Assembly (NCBI RefSeq): GCF_014195325.1
Contig: NZ_JACIBK010000007.1
Span: forward strand, 248,001-312,000
Length of the DNA: 64,000 bases
Direction of reading: 5' to 3'
DNA from: Rhizobium sp. BK650
GTDB lineage: Bacteria; Pseudomonadota; Alphaproteobacteria; Rhizobiales; Rhizobiaceae
Below the pieces are notes generated by a model. That model searched no databases and was not told the DNA's origin. It worked only from the letters and a program-made list of their open reading frames with translations. Positions 1-8,330 of the stretch are shown piece after piece. The translations under genes and the position numbers were made by a program. Position 1 is the stretch's first letter. The number at the start of each line of letters is the position of its first letter.

Positions 1-456
1 TATTCGCACGTCGCCCATGATTGCCGAGTCGGCAACCATGTCATCATGTCGAATAACGTCATGCTGGCCGGCCATGTTACAATCGGCGATCACGCGATCA
101 TCAGTGGCGGTGCGGCCGTGCACCAGTTCACCCGTGTCGGCAAATATGCTTTCGTCGGTGGACTTTCCGCCGTCAGTTACGATGTCATCCCTTACGGCAT
201 GCTGAACGGCAATCCTGGTATCCTGAGCGGTCTCAACGTCGTCGGCATGACGCGCGCCGGCGTTGATCGCGCTGTTATTCACACGGTTCGCCGCGCCTAT
301 AAGGCGATCTTCGAGGGGCCCGGTTCAATCCGCGAGAATGCCGCCCAGATTCGCAGCGAATATGCCGATTGCGAACAAGTGATCGAGATCCTCGATTTCA
401 TCGCAGCTGAGAGCGATCGCGCGCTGTCTTCGCCGAGCCGGGGGCAAAAGGGCTGA
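1..456 (+). CDS. lpxA: UDP-N-acetylglucosamine O-acyltransferase LpxA (5' truncated by window edge)
   Basis: First acyltransferase of lipid A synthesis: it moves a 3-hydroxyacyl chain from acyl carrier protein to UDP-GlcNAc in the cytoplasm. The reading frame is open from base 1, so the N-terminal half is outside the window; an internal ATG at 46 is not the true start. The visible 151 residues show left-handed beta-helix hexapeptide repeats. The AHD triplet that carries the catalytic histidine in E. coli LpxA is present (His at codon 16-18), followed by GGAAVHQF and the C-terminal helical region (NVVGMTRAGVDR). Three bases separate it from lpxI, and lpxB follows, the usual alphaproteobacterial lpx order. 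Identity is firm. Confidence 0.95.
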   Translation, partial: YSHVAHDCRVGNHVIMSNNVMLAGHVTIGDHAIISGGAAVHQFTRVGKYAFVGGLSAVSYDVIPYGMLNGNPGILSGLNVVGMTRAGVDRAVIHTVRRAYKAIFEGPGSIRENAAQIRSEYADCEQVIEILDFIAAESDRALSSPSRGQKG

Positions 457-459
457 TCC

Positions 460-1341
460 GTGGCTTCCGCCGGTGACACCACTGAAGGCCGGCTGGCGAT
501 TATTGCCGGCGGCGGCCTTCTGCCGTCCTATGTCGCCGAGGCTGCGCGTTCGGCCGGAGAAAACCCTGTTATCGTCATCCTGAAGGATGAGGGTGATCGT
601 CGCTGGGATGGCTTCGATCACGCCACGATCGGCATCGGCGATTTTGCTGCGCTCGACGGGCTTTTCAGGAAATACCGTATTGACCGTGTGGTCATGTCCG
701 GCAGCGTGCGCCGCCGGCCTGAGTGGCGCGAGGTGCGGCCGACGTTGCGGATCCTCCGCAAGGTTCCCGCTGCCATTCGCACGCTATTGTCCGGCGGCGA
801 CGACACTGTTCTGCAGATGGTCATCAAGCTGATCGAAGGTGAAGGCCTGCGCGTCGTCGGCGCGCATGAGATCGCCCCCAATCTTCTCGCGACCGTCGGC
901 CCGCTCGGCGCTGTTTCTCCCAGCGACGACGATAGGCGCGATATCGCGCGCGCTGGCGAAGCGGCCGAGGCACTTGGCCGCCTCGATATCGGGCAGGGCG
1001 CGGTTTCGATTGGCGGACGCATCGTCGCCGTTGAAGGCGTCGAAGGCACAGATGGTATGCTCGACCGGGTGGGGGTCCTGAGGGGGGCAGGCCGGATTTC
1101 GCAGCGCCGGCGCGGCGTGCTCGTCAAGCTTTGCAAGCCGCAGCAGGATATCCGCGCAGACTTGCCGGCGATCGGCGTATCGACCGTGCTCAATGCCAAG
1201 GCCGCCGGCCTTGCCGGCATCGCCATAGAGGCCGGCCGGTCGCTGGTGCTCGATCGCGAGGCATTGATCAAAGCGGCGGACGAGAATGGTTTGTTCGTTT
1301 GCGGCATCGACAAGGGATTGCCGGGATGGGGGCTTCGATGA
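460..1341 (+). CDS. lpxI: UDP-2,3-diacylglucosamine pyrophosphatase LpxI
   Basis: LpxI (DUF1009 family) hydrolyses UDP-2,3-diacylglucosamine to lipid X plus UMP; alphaproteobacteria use it in place of LpxH. The 293-residue product has the N-terminal IAGGGLLPSYVAEAA glycine-rich motif and the GSVRRRPEW region, then a C-terminal domain rich in Gly and Asp (KLCKPQQDIRADLPAIGVST). Length fits the family. The GTG start at 460 lies three bases after the lpxA stop, and the gene ends in an ATGA overlap with lpxB, so the three are translationally coupled. The position between lpxA and lpxB independently supports the call. Confidence 0.93.
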   Translation: MASAGDTTEGRLAIIAGGGLLPSYVAEAARSAGENPVIVILKDEGDRRWDGFDHATIGIGDFAALDGLFRKYRIDRVVMSGSVRRRPEWREVRPTLRILRKVPAAIRTLLSGGDDTVLQMVIKLIEGEGLRVVGAHEIAPNLLATVGPLGAVSPSDDDRRDIARAGEAAEALGRLDIGQGAVSIGGRIVAVEGVEGTDGMLDRVGVLRGAGRISQRRRGVLVKLCKPQQDIRADLPAIGVSTVLNAKAAGLAGIAIEAGRSLVLDREALIKAADENGLFVCGIDKGLPGWGLR

Positions 1342-2507
1342 CTGAGAGACCGCTGAAGATTGCCGTCATTGCCGGCGAAGTCTCCGGCGATCTCTTAGGC
1401 GCTGATCTCATTGCCGGGCTCAAGAGAATCCATCCCGGACCGATAGAGCTGGTCGGTGTCGGCGGCGAGGGTCTGCAAAGTCAAGGATTGAAATCGCTCT
1501 TCGATTTTTCCGAGCTTTCCATCATGGGCATCACGCAGGTGTTGGCAAAGCTGCCGAAGCTTTGGTCGCTCATTCGCCAGACGACGGCCGCGGTCATTGC
1601 GGCAAAGCCGGATATCCTCCTCATCATCGACAGCCCCGATTTTACCCATCGCGTTGCAAAGCGCGTGCGCACGGCACTGCCTGACTTGCCCGTCGTCAAC
1701 TATGTCTGTCCGAGTGTCTGGGCATGGAAGGAATATCGGGCCCAGCGCATGCTCGCTTATGTCGATCATGTGCTGGCGGTGCTCCCGTTTGAGCCCGCAG
1801 CAATGCAGCGCCTCAATGGACCGGCGACCACTTATGTCGGACATCGCCTGATTGCTGATCCAGCGGTTCTGGAGACGCGTCGCCTGCGTGACGGTCGGCA
1901 GCCCGGCAACGGTACGATCCTGCTTCTTCCCGGCTCGCGTTCCTCTGAAATCAAGAAGCTTCTGCCCTATTTCGAGGTTGCAGCCCAGGAACTCGTCGCC
2001 CGCAATGGCCCGATGCGGTTCATTCTGCCGACCGTGGCGCACAAGGAAGCCCTTGTGCGAGAAATAACGGCGGGATGGACGGTCAAGCCTGACATCGTCG
2101 TCGGTGCCGAGGCGAAGTGGAAAGCCTTCGCCGAAGCCGATGCGGCCATGGCGGCATCCGGCACCGTAATCCTCGAATTGGCGCTTGCCGATGTGCCCGT
2201 CGTATCTGCCTACAAGGTGGATTGGATCATGCGCCTGCTCACTTCAGGCATCAAAACCTGGACCGGCGCGCTGCCCAACCTGATCGCAGACTATGCGGTC
2301 GTGCCGGAATATCTGAACGACATCGTTCGCGGCCAGAGCCTCGCGCGCTGGATGGAGCGACTTTCCGCGGACACCTATCAGCTCAAAGCGATGAAGGAAG
2401 GCTACGAGCTCATCTGGCGGCGCATGCAGACGGAGACGCCGCCTGGTGAGCACGCGGCGCAGATCTTGCTCGATGTCATCGCCAACAAAAAAACCGGCCA
2501 TCTCTGA
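1338..2507 (+). CDS. lpxB: Lipid-A-disaccharide synthase LpxB
   Basis: GT19 glycosyltransferase that condenses lipid X with UDP-diacylglucosamine to the tetraacyl disaccharide at the inner membrane face. The ATG at 1338 overlaps the lpxI stop (ATGA). The longer frame reaching back to 1131 is only lpxI read out of frame, so this start gives 389 residues, normal for the family. Seen: AGEVSGDLLGADLIAGLK near the N terminus, VNYVCPSVWAWKEYRA, LLLPGSRSSEIKKLLP for nucleotide-sugar binding, and the C-terminal ALPNLIADYAVVPEYL block. The stop codon lies inside the loop of the terminator hairpin shared with gltA. Confidence 0.97.
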   Translation: MTERPLKIAVIAGEVSGDLLGADLIAGLKRIHPGPIELVGVGGEGLQSQGLKSLFDFSELSIMGITQVLAKLPKLWSLIRQTTAAVIAAKPDILLIIDSPDFTHRVAKRVRTALPDLPVVNYVCPSVWAWKEYRAQRMLAYVDHVLAVLPFEPAAMQRLNGPATTYVGHRLIADPAVLETRRLRDGRQPGNGTILLLPGSRSSEIKKLLPYFEVAAQELVARNGPMRFILPTVAHKEALVREITAGWTVKPDIVVGAEAKWKAFAEADAAMAASGTVILELALADVPVVSAYKVDWIMRLLTSGIKTWTGALPNLIADYAVVPEYLNDIVRGQSLARWMERLSADTYQLKAMKEGYELIWRRMQTETPPGEHAAQILLDVIANKKTGHL

Positions 2508-2520
2508 CCGGTTTTCTTTT
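2490..2520. terminator. Bidirectional rho-independent terminator between lpxB and gltA
   Basis: Arms AAAACCGG (2490-2497) and CCGGTTTT (2508-2515) form an 8-bp stem. T-rich tracts follow on both strands, so it can serve convergent lpxB and gltA. The lpxB TGA (2505-2507) sits in the loop, so the left arm is lpxB coding sequence. Confidence 0.8.
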
Positions 2521-2536
2521 TGTTTTGTCGCAGCGC

Positions 2537-3826
2537 TTAGCGCTTGGACACTGGTACGTAATCGCGCTTCGGTTCGCCGATATAGAGCTGACGCGGACGG
2601 CCGATGCGTTGCTCCGGATCCTCGATCATTTCGTTCCACTGCGCGATCCAGCCAACGGTGCGAGCCAGAGCGAAGAGAACGGTGAACATCGTGGTGGGGA
2701 AGCCAAGAGCCTTCAGCGTGATGCCCGAGTAGAAGTCGATGTTCGGATAGAGCTTCTTCTCGATGAAATATTCATCGGTCAGAGCGATGCGCTCCAGTTC
2801 CATAGCGACTTCGAGAAGCGGATCGTCTTTGATGCCGAGTTCGCCGAGAACTTCATGCGTGGTCTTCTGCATGATCTTGGCGCGCGGATCATAGTTCTTG
2901 TAGACCCGATGACCGAAGCCCATCAGGCGGAACGGATCGTTCTTGTCCTTGGCGCGAGCAATATATTCCGGAATGCGCTCAACCGAGCCGATTTCGGTCA
3001 GCATGTTGAGAGCTGCTTCGTTGGCGCCGCCATGAGCCGGGCCCCAGAGGCACGCAATGCCGGCGGCAATGCAGGCGAACGGGTTTGCGCCCGACGAACC
3101 GGCGAGGCGAACCGTCGAGGTCGAAGCGTTCTGCTCGTGATCGGCATGCAGGATGAAGATGCGATCCATCGCGCGGGCGAGCACAGGATTGACCACATAT
3201 TCTTCGCATGGGACGGCAAAGCACATGCGCAGGAAATTGGACGCGTAATCCAGATCGTTCTTCGGATAAACGAAGGGCTGGCCGATATGGTACTTGTAAG
3301 CCATGGCGGCAAGCGTCGGCATCTTGGCGATCATGCGCAGGCTGGCGACCATCCGCTGGTGCGGATCGGTGATGTCGGTCGAGTCGTGATAGAAGGCCGA
3401 AAGTGCGCCGACGCAGCCGCACATGACGGCCATCGGATGTGCGTCACGGCGGAAGCCGGTGAAGAAGCGGCTCATCTGTTCGTGCACCATGGTGTGGTGC
3501 GTAACGCGGTAGTCGAAGTCTTTCTTCTGAGCGGCAGTTGGCAGTTCGCCGTAGAGCAGCAGGTAGCAAACTTCCAGGAAGTCGCCGTGTTCGGCAAGCT
3601 GCTCGATCGGATAACCGCGATGCAGCAGAACGCCTTCGTCACCATCGATATAGGTGATCTTCGATTCACAGGATGCGGTCGACGTAAAGCCCGGGTCGTA
3701 CGTGAAGGAAGCCGTGTTCTTGTAGAGTGCACCGATATCGATGACGTTAGGCCCAACCGTGCCTTTTCGCACGGCGAGGTCGACTGATTTGTCACCGATT
3801 TTGATTGTAGCGCTTTGATCCGTCAT
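2537..3826 (-). CDS. gltA: Citrate synthase (type II, hexameric class)
   Basis: Condenses acetyl-CoA and oxaloacetate to citrate, the entry step of the TCA cycle. The 429-residue length is typical of Gram-negative type II enzymes. Seen: HADHEQNASTSTVRLAGSSG with a catalytic histidine, the GPAHGGANEAAL substrate loop, and MGFGHRVYKNYDPRAK with the second catalytic histidine and aspartate. The ATG at 3826 is preceded on the minus strand by a GGAGGAT ribosome site. Transcription is convergent with lpxB and divergent from comEC, so it has its own promoter in the 290-base gap upstream. Confidence 0.98.
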   Translation of the reverse strand: MTDQSATIKIGDKSVDLAVRKGTVGPNVIDIGALYKNTASFTYDPGFTSTASCESKITYIDGDEGVLLHRGYPIEQLAEHGDFLEVCYLLLYGELPTAAQKKDFDYRVTHHTMVHEQMSRFFTGFRRDAHPMAVMCGCVGALSAFYHDSTDITDPHQRMVASLRMIAKMPTLAAMAYKYHIGQPFVYPKNDLDYASNFLRMCFAVPCEEYVVNPVLARAMDRIFILHADHEQNASTSTVRLAGSSGANPFACIAAGIACLWGPAHGGANEAALNMLTEIGSVERIPEYIARAKDKNDPFRLMGFGHRVYKNYDPRAKIMQKTTHEVLGELGIKDDPLLEVAMELERIALTDEYFIEKKLYPNIDFYSGITLKALGFPTTMFTVLFALARTVGWIAQWNEMIEDPEQRIGRPRQLYIGEPKRDYVPVSKR

Positions 3827-4116
3827 GCTGATCCTCCGGGGGTGGCGGTTGGCGCCGCAAAAGCGCCATAAGGGTTAAGCGTCCTAAGCGATAGCTATAT
3901 GATCGCGAAGCTAATGCCAAGTTACCGTGACGCCATTTTGTGCACCGCGGCATCATCTTTTAGGCAGTGCAGCGATGACCTGAATGCATACCAGAACACC
4001 ATGATTTGACTGGATTTTCGGCGCCGCAAATTTTTCTGGTATTTCAATCGATTATTGTTTGCGCGTTTTCATCTCTGGTTGCATTCTGTGGCCATCCGGG
4101 GGCGGGTCCAGGCGAT

Positions 4117-6543
4117 ATGACGGTGTTCGAGACAAGAGAACGGCAGACCCAATCCATTGATCAAAAGATGGATTTTATTGCCGCCGGCCCGCGCGCCGTT
4201 GTGACGCAACCCGCCCGGACACAAGCCGCAGTTCCGTTCCGAAGGCGATTATTAACCGGCACGAAACGGTATATCGAGCTATCGGCGCGCATGATGTCTG
4301 AGGAGGCTGGGCATGGTCGCCTTGTCTTGTTCTCTCCCGTCTTCCTCGGAGCAGGTGCCGCAACCTGGTTTTTGACGGCTGCGGATTTTCCCGCCATGTC
4401 GCTTTTGCTCTGTCTGCTTGTTCTTGTCATTGCTGTTATTCTCAGCGGCCATGCCCGTCCGAAGCTGCGCGCGACTTTGCTCGCCGTGCTTCTCTTTGTC
4501 AGCGGAATGCTTTCCGCACAGGTCGAAACCTGGCTGGATCGCACGCTCATCCTGGATTCCGCCGTGACGACAACGGTGACCGGCCGTATCGAACGCCGCG
4601 AAGGCGATGGGCCGGGCCGATGGCGTTATATCCTTGGCGTCAGCGGCACGAGCGCTCCCGAAGTCAAGCGCCCGCCTGAACGCATTTCGGTGCTTGTCCG
4701 TGGCGCCAAACAGGCTTTCGAGCTTGGCGACGTCATCGAGGGCAGGGCACGTCTGACGCCTCGCGCGGGACCGGCGCTTCCGCAGCTGCATGATTTTGCC
4801 TTCAGCTCTTATTATGACGGCATTGGCGCCAATGGCTTTTTCTTTGGCGCTCCGAAGAAAGTCGCATCTCAGCCGATGCAAGAAGGCTCGGTTGGAGAGA
4901 TAATGCTCGAATGGCTCTTCCGCCTGAGAAGTGGCATCGGCGATCGAATACGCTCCATCCTGCCTGGCGATACCGGCGCCTTTGCCGCGTCTCTTGTCAC
5001 CGACGAGAGACGCGCGATCTCCGATGAAACAACCGAGGCGCTGCGTCAGTCCGGTCTCGCGCATATCGTTGCGATTTCCGGCCTCAACATGGCGTTATCG
5101 GCCGGGATATTCTATGTCGGTCTGCGCGTCTTCCTCAGCCTGTTTTCGGGCGTCGCCCAGGCTTGGCCGATCAAGAAGATCGCCGCAGCCGGTGCGCTTG
5201 CGGCAGTAACAGCCTACTATCTGATCTCCGGCTTTGCCGTCTCCGCCGAACGTGCCTTCATCATGATGGCGATCATGTTGATTGCCGTCTTTTTCGACCG
5301 GCCTTCGATCAGTCTCAGAAACGTGGCGCTGTCCGCTCTCGTGATCCTTGGAGTCTCGCCATCGGAGGTGTTGGGGCCAAGCTTCCAGATGTCCTTTGCC
5401 GCAACCCTCGCCCTGGTCGCCGGCTACGACCTCTGGAAAGGACGACCGATACGGGACAATGCCTTCGCCAAGCTGCCGGTCATGAAGCCGATCTTCATGG
5501 TCGGCGGTTTCTTTGGCGGCATCTTTTTGACCTCGCTGATTGGAGGCTTTTCGACCGCATTGTTTTCGATCGAGCATTTCCATCGGCTGACCGCCTACGG
5601 GCTGCCGGCAAATCTTGCGGCCATGCCGGTCATCTCCTTCATCGTCATGCCGTTTGGCATGATGGCGATGTTGCTGATGCCCTTTGGGCTCGACGGTCCG
5701 TTCTGGCAGGTCGCGGGCTTCGGCCTCGATCTGGTGATCAAAATCGCAAAGACGGTGTCGAACTGGGGCGGCAATATCGATGTCGGCCGTTTGCCCGCTT
5801 GGTATTTTCCGACGGCGGTCTTCGGGTTCCTGCTGCTGACGCTGCTGAAAACCCGGTTGCGGCACGCGGGTACGGCAATCGTCGCCGCCTCGACGCTGAC
5901 TGTCGCGTTGCTGCCGGACCGCTCGGCACCTGATGTCGCCATAGCTGAAGACGGCGGCCTGGTCGCTATCGTCAATGGCGAGGTGATAGCTTCGAACCGC
6001 GAAAAACCGCCTTCTTTCATCTTCCAGCAGTGGCAGCGGGCACTTGCGATCGAGGAACATCAGAAACCGATCATCGTCGAAGGTGTCGAGGCGCCTGTGG
6101 CGCGCGAAGGCAAAAGGCTGAAGTTTTCATCAGAGCAGCAGGATGAAGCCAGAGAGGTGATGATACAGGCAGTAGCCACTGGTCCGCCATTGCGCTTCTC
6201 CTGTCTGAAGGACGCTTGGTGTACCGCCTCGCTCAAGAACGGTAAGCAGCTGACGGTCATCAACAACGCAGCTTATCTCGGGCCGGCCTGCGATACGGCG
6301 GACATCGTCGTCACGCCTGTTCGTCTGCGCTTTGATCACTGCCGCTCCGGCGCAATGCTCTTTACTGGCGAGACGCTGCGCAAAACCGGTTCAGTCGAAC
6401 TTCGTTTTACGGAGAAGGGGATCGAGATCGCAACCGCCTTCGATACATTGCTGCGACCCTGGATGCGTCACCGCGCCTATGATTGGCGCAGCGACACATT
6501 TACTGACGCCAGCCTGTCATCGATCAGTGATAGCGGCGAATGA
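4117..6543 (+). CDS. comEC: ComEC/Rec2-family membrane protein (DNA-uptake channel family)
   Basis: Large polytopic inner-membrane protein of the ComEC/Rec2 family, which in competent bacteria forms the channel for transformed DNA; its job in rhizobia is unproven. An N-terminal DUF4131-like region with three hydrophobic segments precedes a soluble OB-like section. The competence domain follows, with HIVAISGLNMALSAGIFYVG and many predicted helices. The soluble C-terminal region ends in DWRSDTF. The ATG at 4117 gives 808 residues; a TTG at 4006 in the same frame is possible but adds an unconvincing leader. No other competence gene is nearby. The last 20 bases overlap the 3' end of convergent lexA. 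Confidence 0.87.
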   Translation: MTVFETRERQTQSIDQKMDFIAAGPRAVVTQPARTQAAVPFRRRLLTGTKRYIELSARMMSEEAGHGRLVLFSPVFLGAGAATWFLTAADFPAMSLLLCLLVLVIAVILSGHARPKLRATLLAVLLFVSGMLSAQVETWLDRTLILDSAVTTTVTGRIERREGDGPGRWRYILGVSGTSAPEVKRPPERISVLVRGAKQAFELGDVIEGRARLTPRAGPALPQLHDFAFSSYYDGIGANGFFFGAPKKVASQPMQEGSVGEIMLEWLFRLRSGIGDRIRSILPGDTGAFAASLVTDERRAISDETTEALRQSGLAHIVAISGLNMALSAGIFYVGLRVFLSLFSGVAQAWPIKKIAAAGALAAVTAYYLISGFAVSAERAFIMMAIMLIAVFFDRPSISLRNVALSALVILGVSPSEVLGPSFQMSFAATLALVAGYDLWKGRPIRDNAFAKLPVMKPIFMVGGFFGGIFLTSLIGGFSTALFSIEHFHRLTAYGLPANLAAMPVISFIVMPFGMMAMLLMPFGLDGPFWQVAGFGLDLVIKIAKTVSNWGGNIDVGRLPAWYFPTAVFGFLLLTLLKTRLRHAGTAIVAASTLTVALLPDRSAPDVAIAEDGGLVAIVNGEVIASNREKPPSFIFQQWQRALAIEEHQKPIIVEGVEAPVAREGKRLKFSSEQQDEAREVMIQAVATGPPLRFSCLKDAWCTASLKNGKQLTVINNAAYLGPACDTADIVVTPVRLRFDHCRSGAMLFTGETLRKTGSVELRFTEKGIEIATAFDTLLRPWMRHRAYDWRSDTFTDASLSSISDSGE

Positions 6544-7249
6544 GACCGACGAGCTTTCCCTGGACCTTGACGCGATCCGGTGGGAAGATGCGGGTCTCGT
6601 AAGCGGGGTTTGCGGCTTCGAGCGCAATCGATGCGCCCTTGCGGCGGAAGCGCTTGAGCGTCGCTTCCTCGTCATCGACAAGCGCGACAACGATATCGCC
6701 TGGATTGGCCGTGCTGCCGTTGCGGATGATGACGGTGTCGCCATCGAAAATGCCGGCTTCGATCATCGAGTCGCCGCGAACTTCGAGCGCATAATGTTCG
6801 CCCGCGCCCAGCATGTCAGAGGGAACGGTGATGTCATGCGTATTGTTCTGGATTGCCGAGATCGGCACCCCCGCGGCGATGCGGCCCATGACCGGAACGG
6901 AGACGGCATTGCCGTTGTCGGCAGCAGGTGCCGGCTTCGCTGAAGCGGGTGGCGCAACAGGCTGCGGTTTGCCAAGGCTGCCTTCGATGACGCTTGGCGA
7001 GAAGCCGCGTCGCGGCTGCAGGCTCGGGTTATAGGCCTCCGGCAATTTGATGACTTCGAGCGCACGCGCCCGGTTCGGAAGCCGGCGAATGAAGCCGCGC
7101 TCTTCCAGCGCAGTGATCAGCCGGTGAATGCCGGATTTTGAAGCCAGATCCAGGGCATCCTTCATCTCGTCGAAAGATGGTGGAACGCCGGATTCCTTCA
7201 TCCTTTCATGAATGAAAAGAAGAAGTTCCTGTTGTTTGCGTGTGAGCAT
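6524..7249 (-). CDS. lexA: LexA SOS repressor
   Basis: Represses DNA-damage genes and self-cleaves when RecA filaments form. The 241-residue protein has an N-terminal winged helix-turn-helix (residues 1-65, MLTRKQQELLLFIHERM). A long Pro/Ala linker, typical of alphaproteobacteria, separates it from the S24 peptidase domain. Seen: the scissile Ala126-Gly127 in GRIAAGVPI, nucleophile Ser161 in RGDSMIEAGIFDGD, and general-base Lys199 in ATLKRF. An SOS box lies 45 bases upstream of the start, so autoregulation is expected. It is convergent with comEC, with a 20-base overlap of coding ends. Confidence 0.98.
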   Translation of the reverse strand: MLTRKQQELLLFIHERMKESGVPPSFDEMKDALDLASKSGIHRLITALEERGFIRRLPNRARALEVIKLPEAYNPSLQPRRGFSPSVIEGSLGKPQPVAPPASAKPAPAADNGNAVSVPVMGRIAAGVPISAIQNNTHDITVPSDMLGAGEHYALEVRGDSMIEAGIFDGDTVIIRNGSTANPGDIVVALVDDEEATLKRFRRKGASIALEAANPAYETRIFPPDRVKVQGKLVGLIRRYH

Positions 7250-7294
7250 GGCGTGTACCCCAGTATCGAAACAAATCCAGAACAGACACTATAT

Positions 7295-7309
7295 GTTCCA
7301 TATGTGTTC
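7295..7309 (-). promoter_or_regulatory. SOS box (LexA operator) upstream of lexA
   Basis: GTTC (7295-7298), seven bases, then GTTC (7306-7309): an exact match to the GTTC-N7-GTTC direct-repeat operator known for LexA in rhizobia and other alphaproteobacteria. It lies in the lexA promoter region, implying autorepression. The divergent VOC gene begins 134 bases away and could also be affected. Confidence 0.9.
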
Positions 7310-7442
7310 CGCAAGTGGCTAAATTTTCGTAAAACTTCTGTTCATTCTGCTGATAATTTTATTTTTTCCGGGAAAGCCGCCGGGCCTTGCCTCGCAACGT
7401 CTGTCGAAGCACATCATCGGGACGATGACAGGAGAGTAGCTG

Positions 7443-8330
7443 ATGACCCAAGAGACGCTTCCGATCGATCATCTCGTTTTGCCGGTTACCGACATCGCCC
7501 TTGCACGCGAAAGGCTGGGCAAACTGGGCTTCACCGTCGCGCCGGATGCGCGTCATCCCTTCGGCACGGAGAACGCCTGCGTTTTCTTCGCGGACAAAAC
7601 CTATCTCGAGCCATTGGGCGTTGCGAGCGCCGAAGAGAGCGAGGAGACGGCGCGCGAAGGCAATGTCTTCACCGCCCGCAATCAAGCTTTCCGTTTCCGC
7701 TGCGGCAGCGAGGGACTGTCGGCCATCGCCTTTGCGACAGCGGATGCAAAGCGCGAACATGCTCGATTTGTAAAGGGCGGCATCAGCGCTGGCTCTGTGT
7801 TGCAGTTCGAACGTCCGGTGAAAATGCCCGATGGTGCAGAGAGTGTTGCCGGCTTCCGGCTCGCCTTCGCGGGTGACCTCCGGGCGCCGGACTTCTTTCT
7901 CTTCGCTGTGGAGCGCGTCAACCCGCTTCCGACCGACCGCAGCGCTCTGGAGACCCATGCCAATGGCGTGACGGCCATTGTCGAGATCGCGGTCGCGACA
8001 CCCGAGCCGACAGCCTTCGGCGAGTTCGTTCGCTCGGCGGCAAAAGCCGCTTCTGCCGATGTCACGAGTTTCGGGCTGGAGCTGCCCACCGGAAACGCAA
8101 AGATCAGCCTGATGACCCCAGAGGGACTGGAGGGCTATTTCGATCTGGCGACGCCGGATACCGATCGCGGCCTACGCGGCCGGGCGATCCTCTTTGCGGT
8201 TGGCGATCTGGCCGTGACAGAAGCGCATTTGGCTGCTAACGGGGTGACCTATACACGCAAGGGCAATCGTATTCTTGTGAAGCCCGCGCCCGGACAGGGC
8301 GTGCTCTTCGCCTTCGAGGAAACATCATGA
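7443..8330 (+). CDS. VOC-superfamily (glyoxalase-like) protein
   Basis: A 295-residue protein of the vicinal-oxygen-chelate fold, probably the glyoxalase-like domain group with two paired modules. The N-terminal module begins PIDHLVLPVTDIALARERLGKLGF, the characteristic beta-alpha-beta opening. A metal-ligand-type His occurs in IDHLVLP and a Glu in KTYLEPLG. The second module begins near residue 165 (ANGVTAIVEIAV) and is less conserved. Substrate and reaction cannot be read from sequence. The stop overlaps the kdsA start (ATGA), so the two are co-translated, although no functional link to KDO synthesis is known. Confidence 0.8.
   Translation: MTQETLPIDHLVLPVTDIALARERLGKLGFTVAPDARHPFGTENACVFFADKTYLEPLGVASAEESEETAREGNVFTARNQAFRFRCGSEGLSAIAFATADAKREHARFVKGGISAGSVLQFERPVKMPDGAESVAGFRLAFAGDLRAPDFFLFAVERVNPLPTDRSALETHANGVTAIVEIAVATPEPTAFGEFVRSAAKAASADVTSFGLELPTGNAKISLMTPEGLEGYFDLATPDTDRGLRGRAILFAVGDLAVTEAHLAANGVTYTRKGNRILVKPAPGQGVLFAFEETS

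Noticed and set aside
2525..3787. 420-residue open frame antisense to gltA
   Set aside because: It mirrors citrate synthase codons; high-GC genomes give long antisense frames, and the product matches no family and lacks a ribosome site.
4006..4116. TTG-started extension of the ComEC-like gene
   Set aside because: The added 37 residues are not needed by the family and the ATG at 4117 is a better start; kept only as an alternative.
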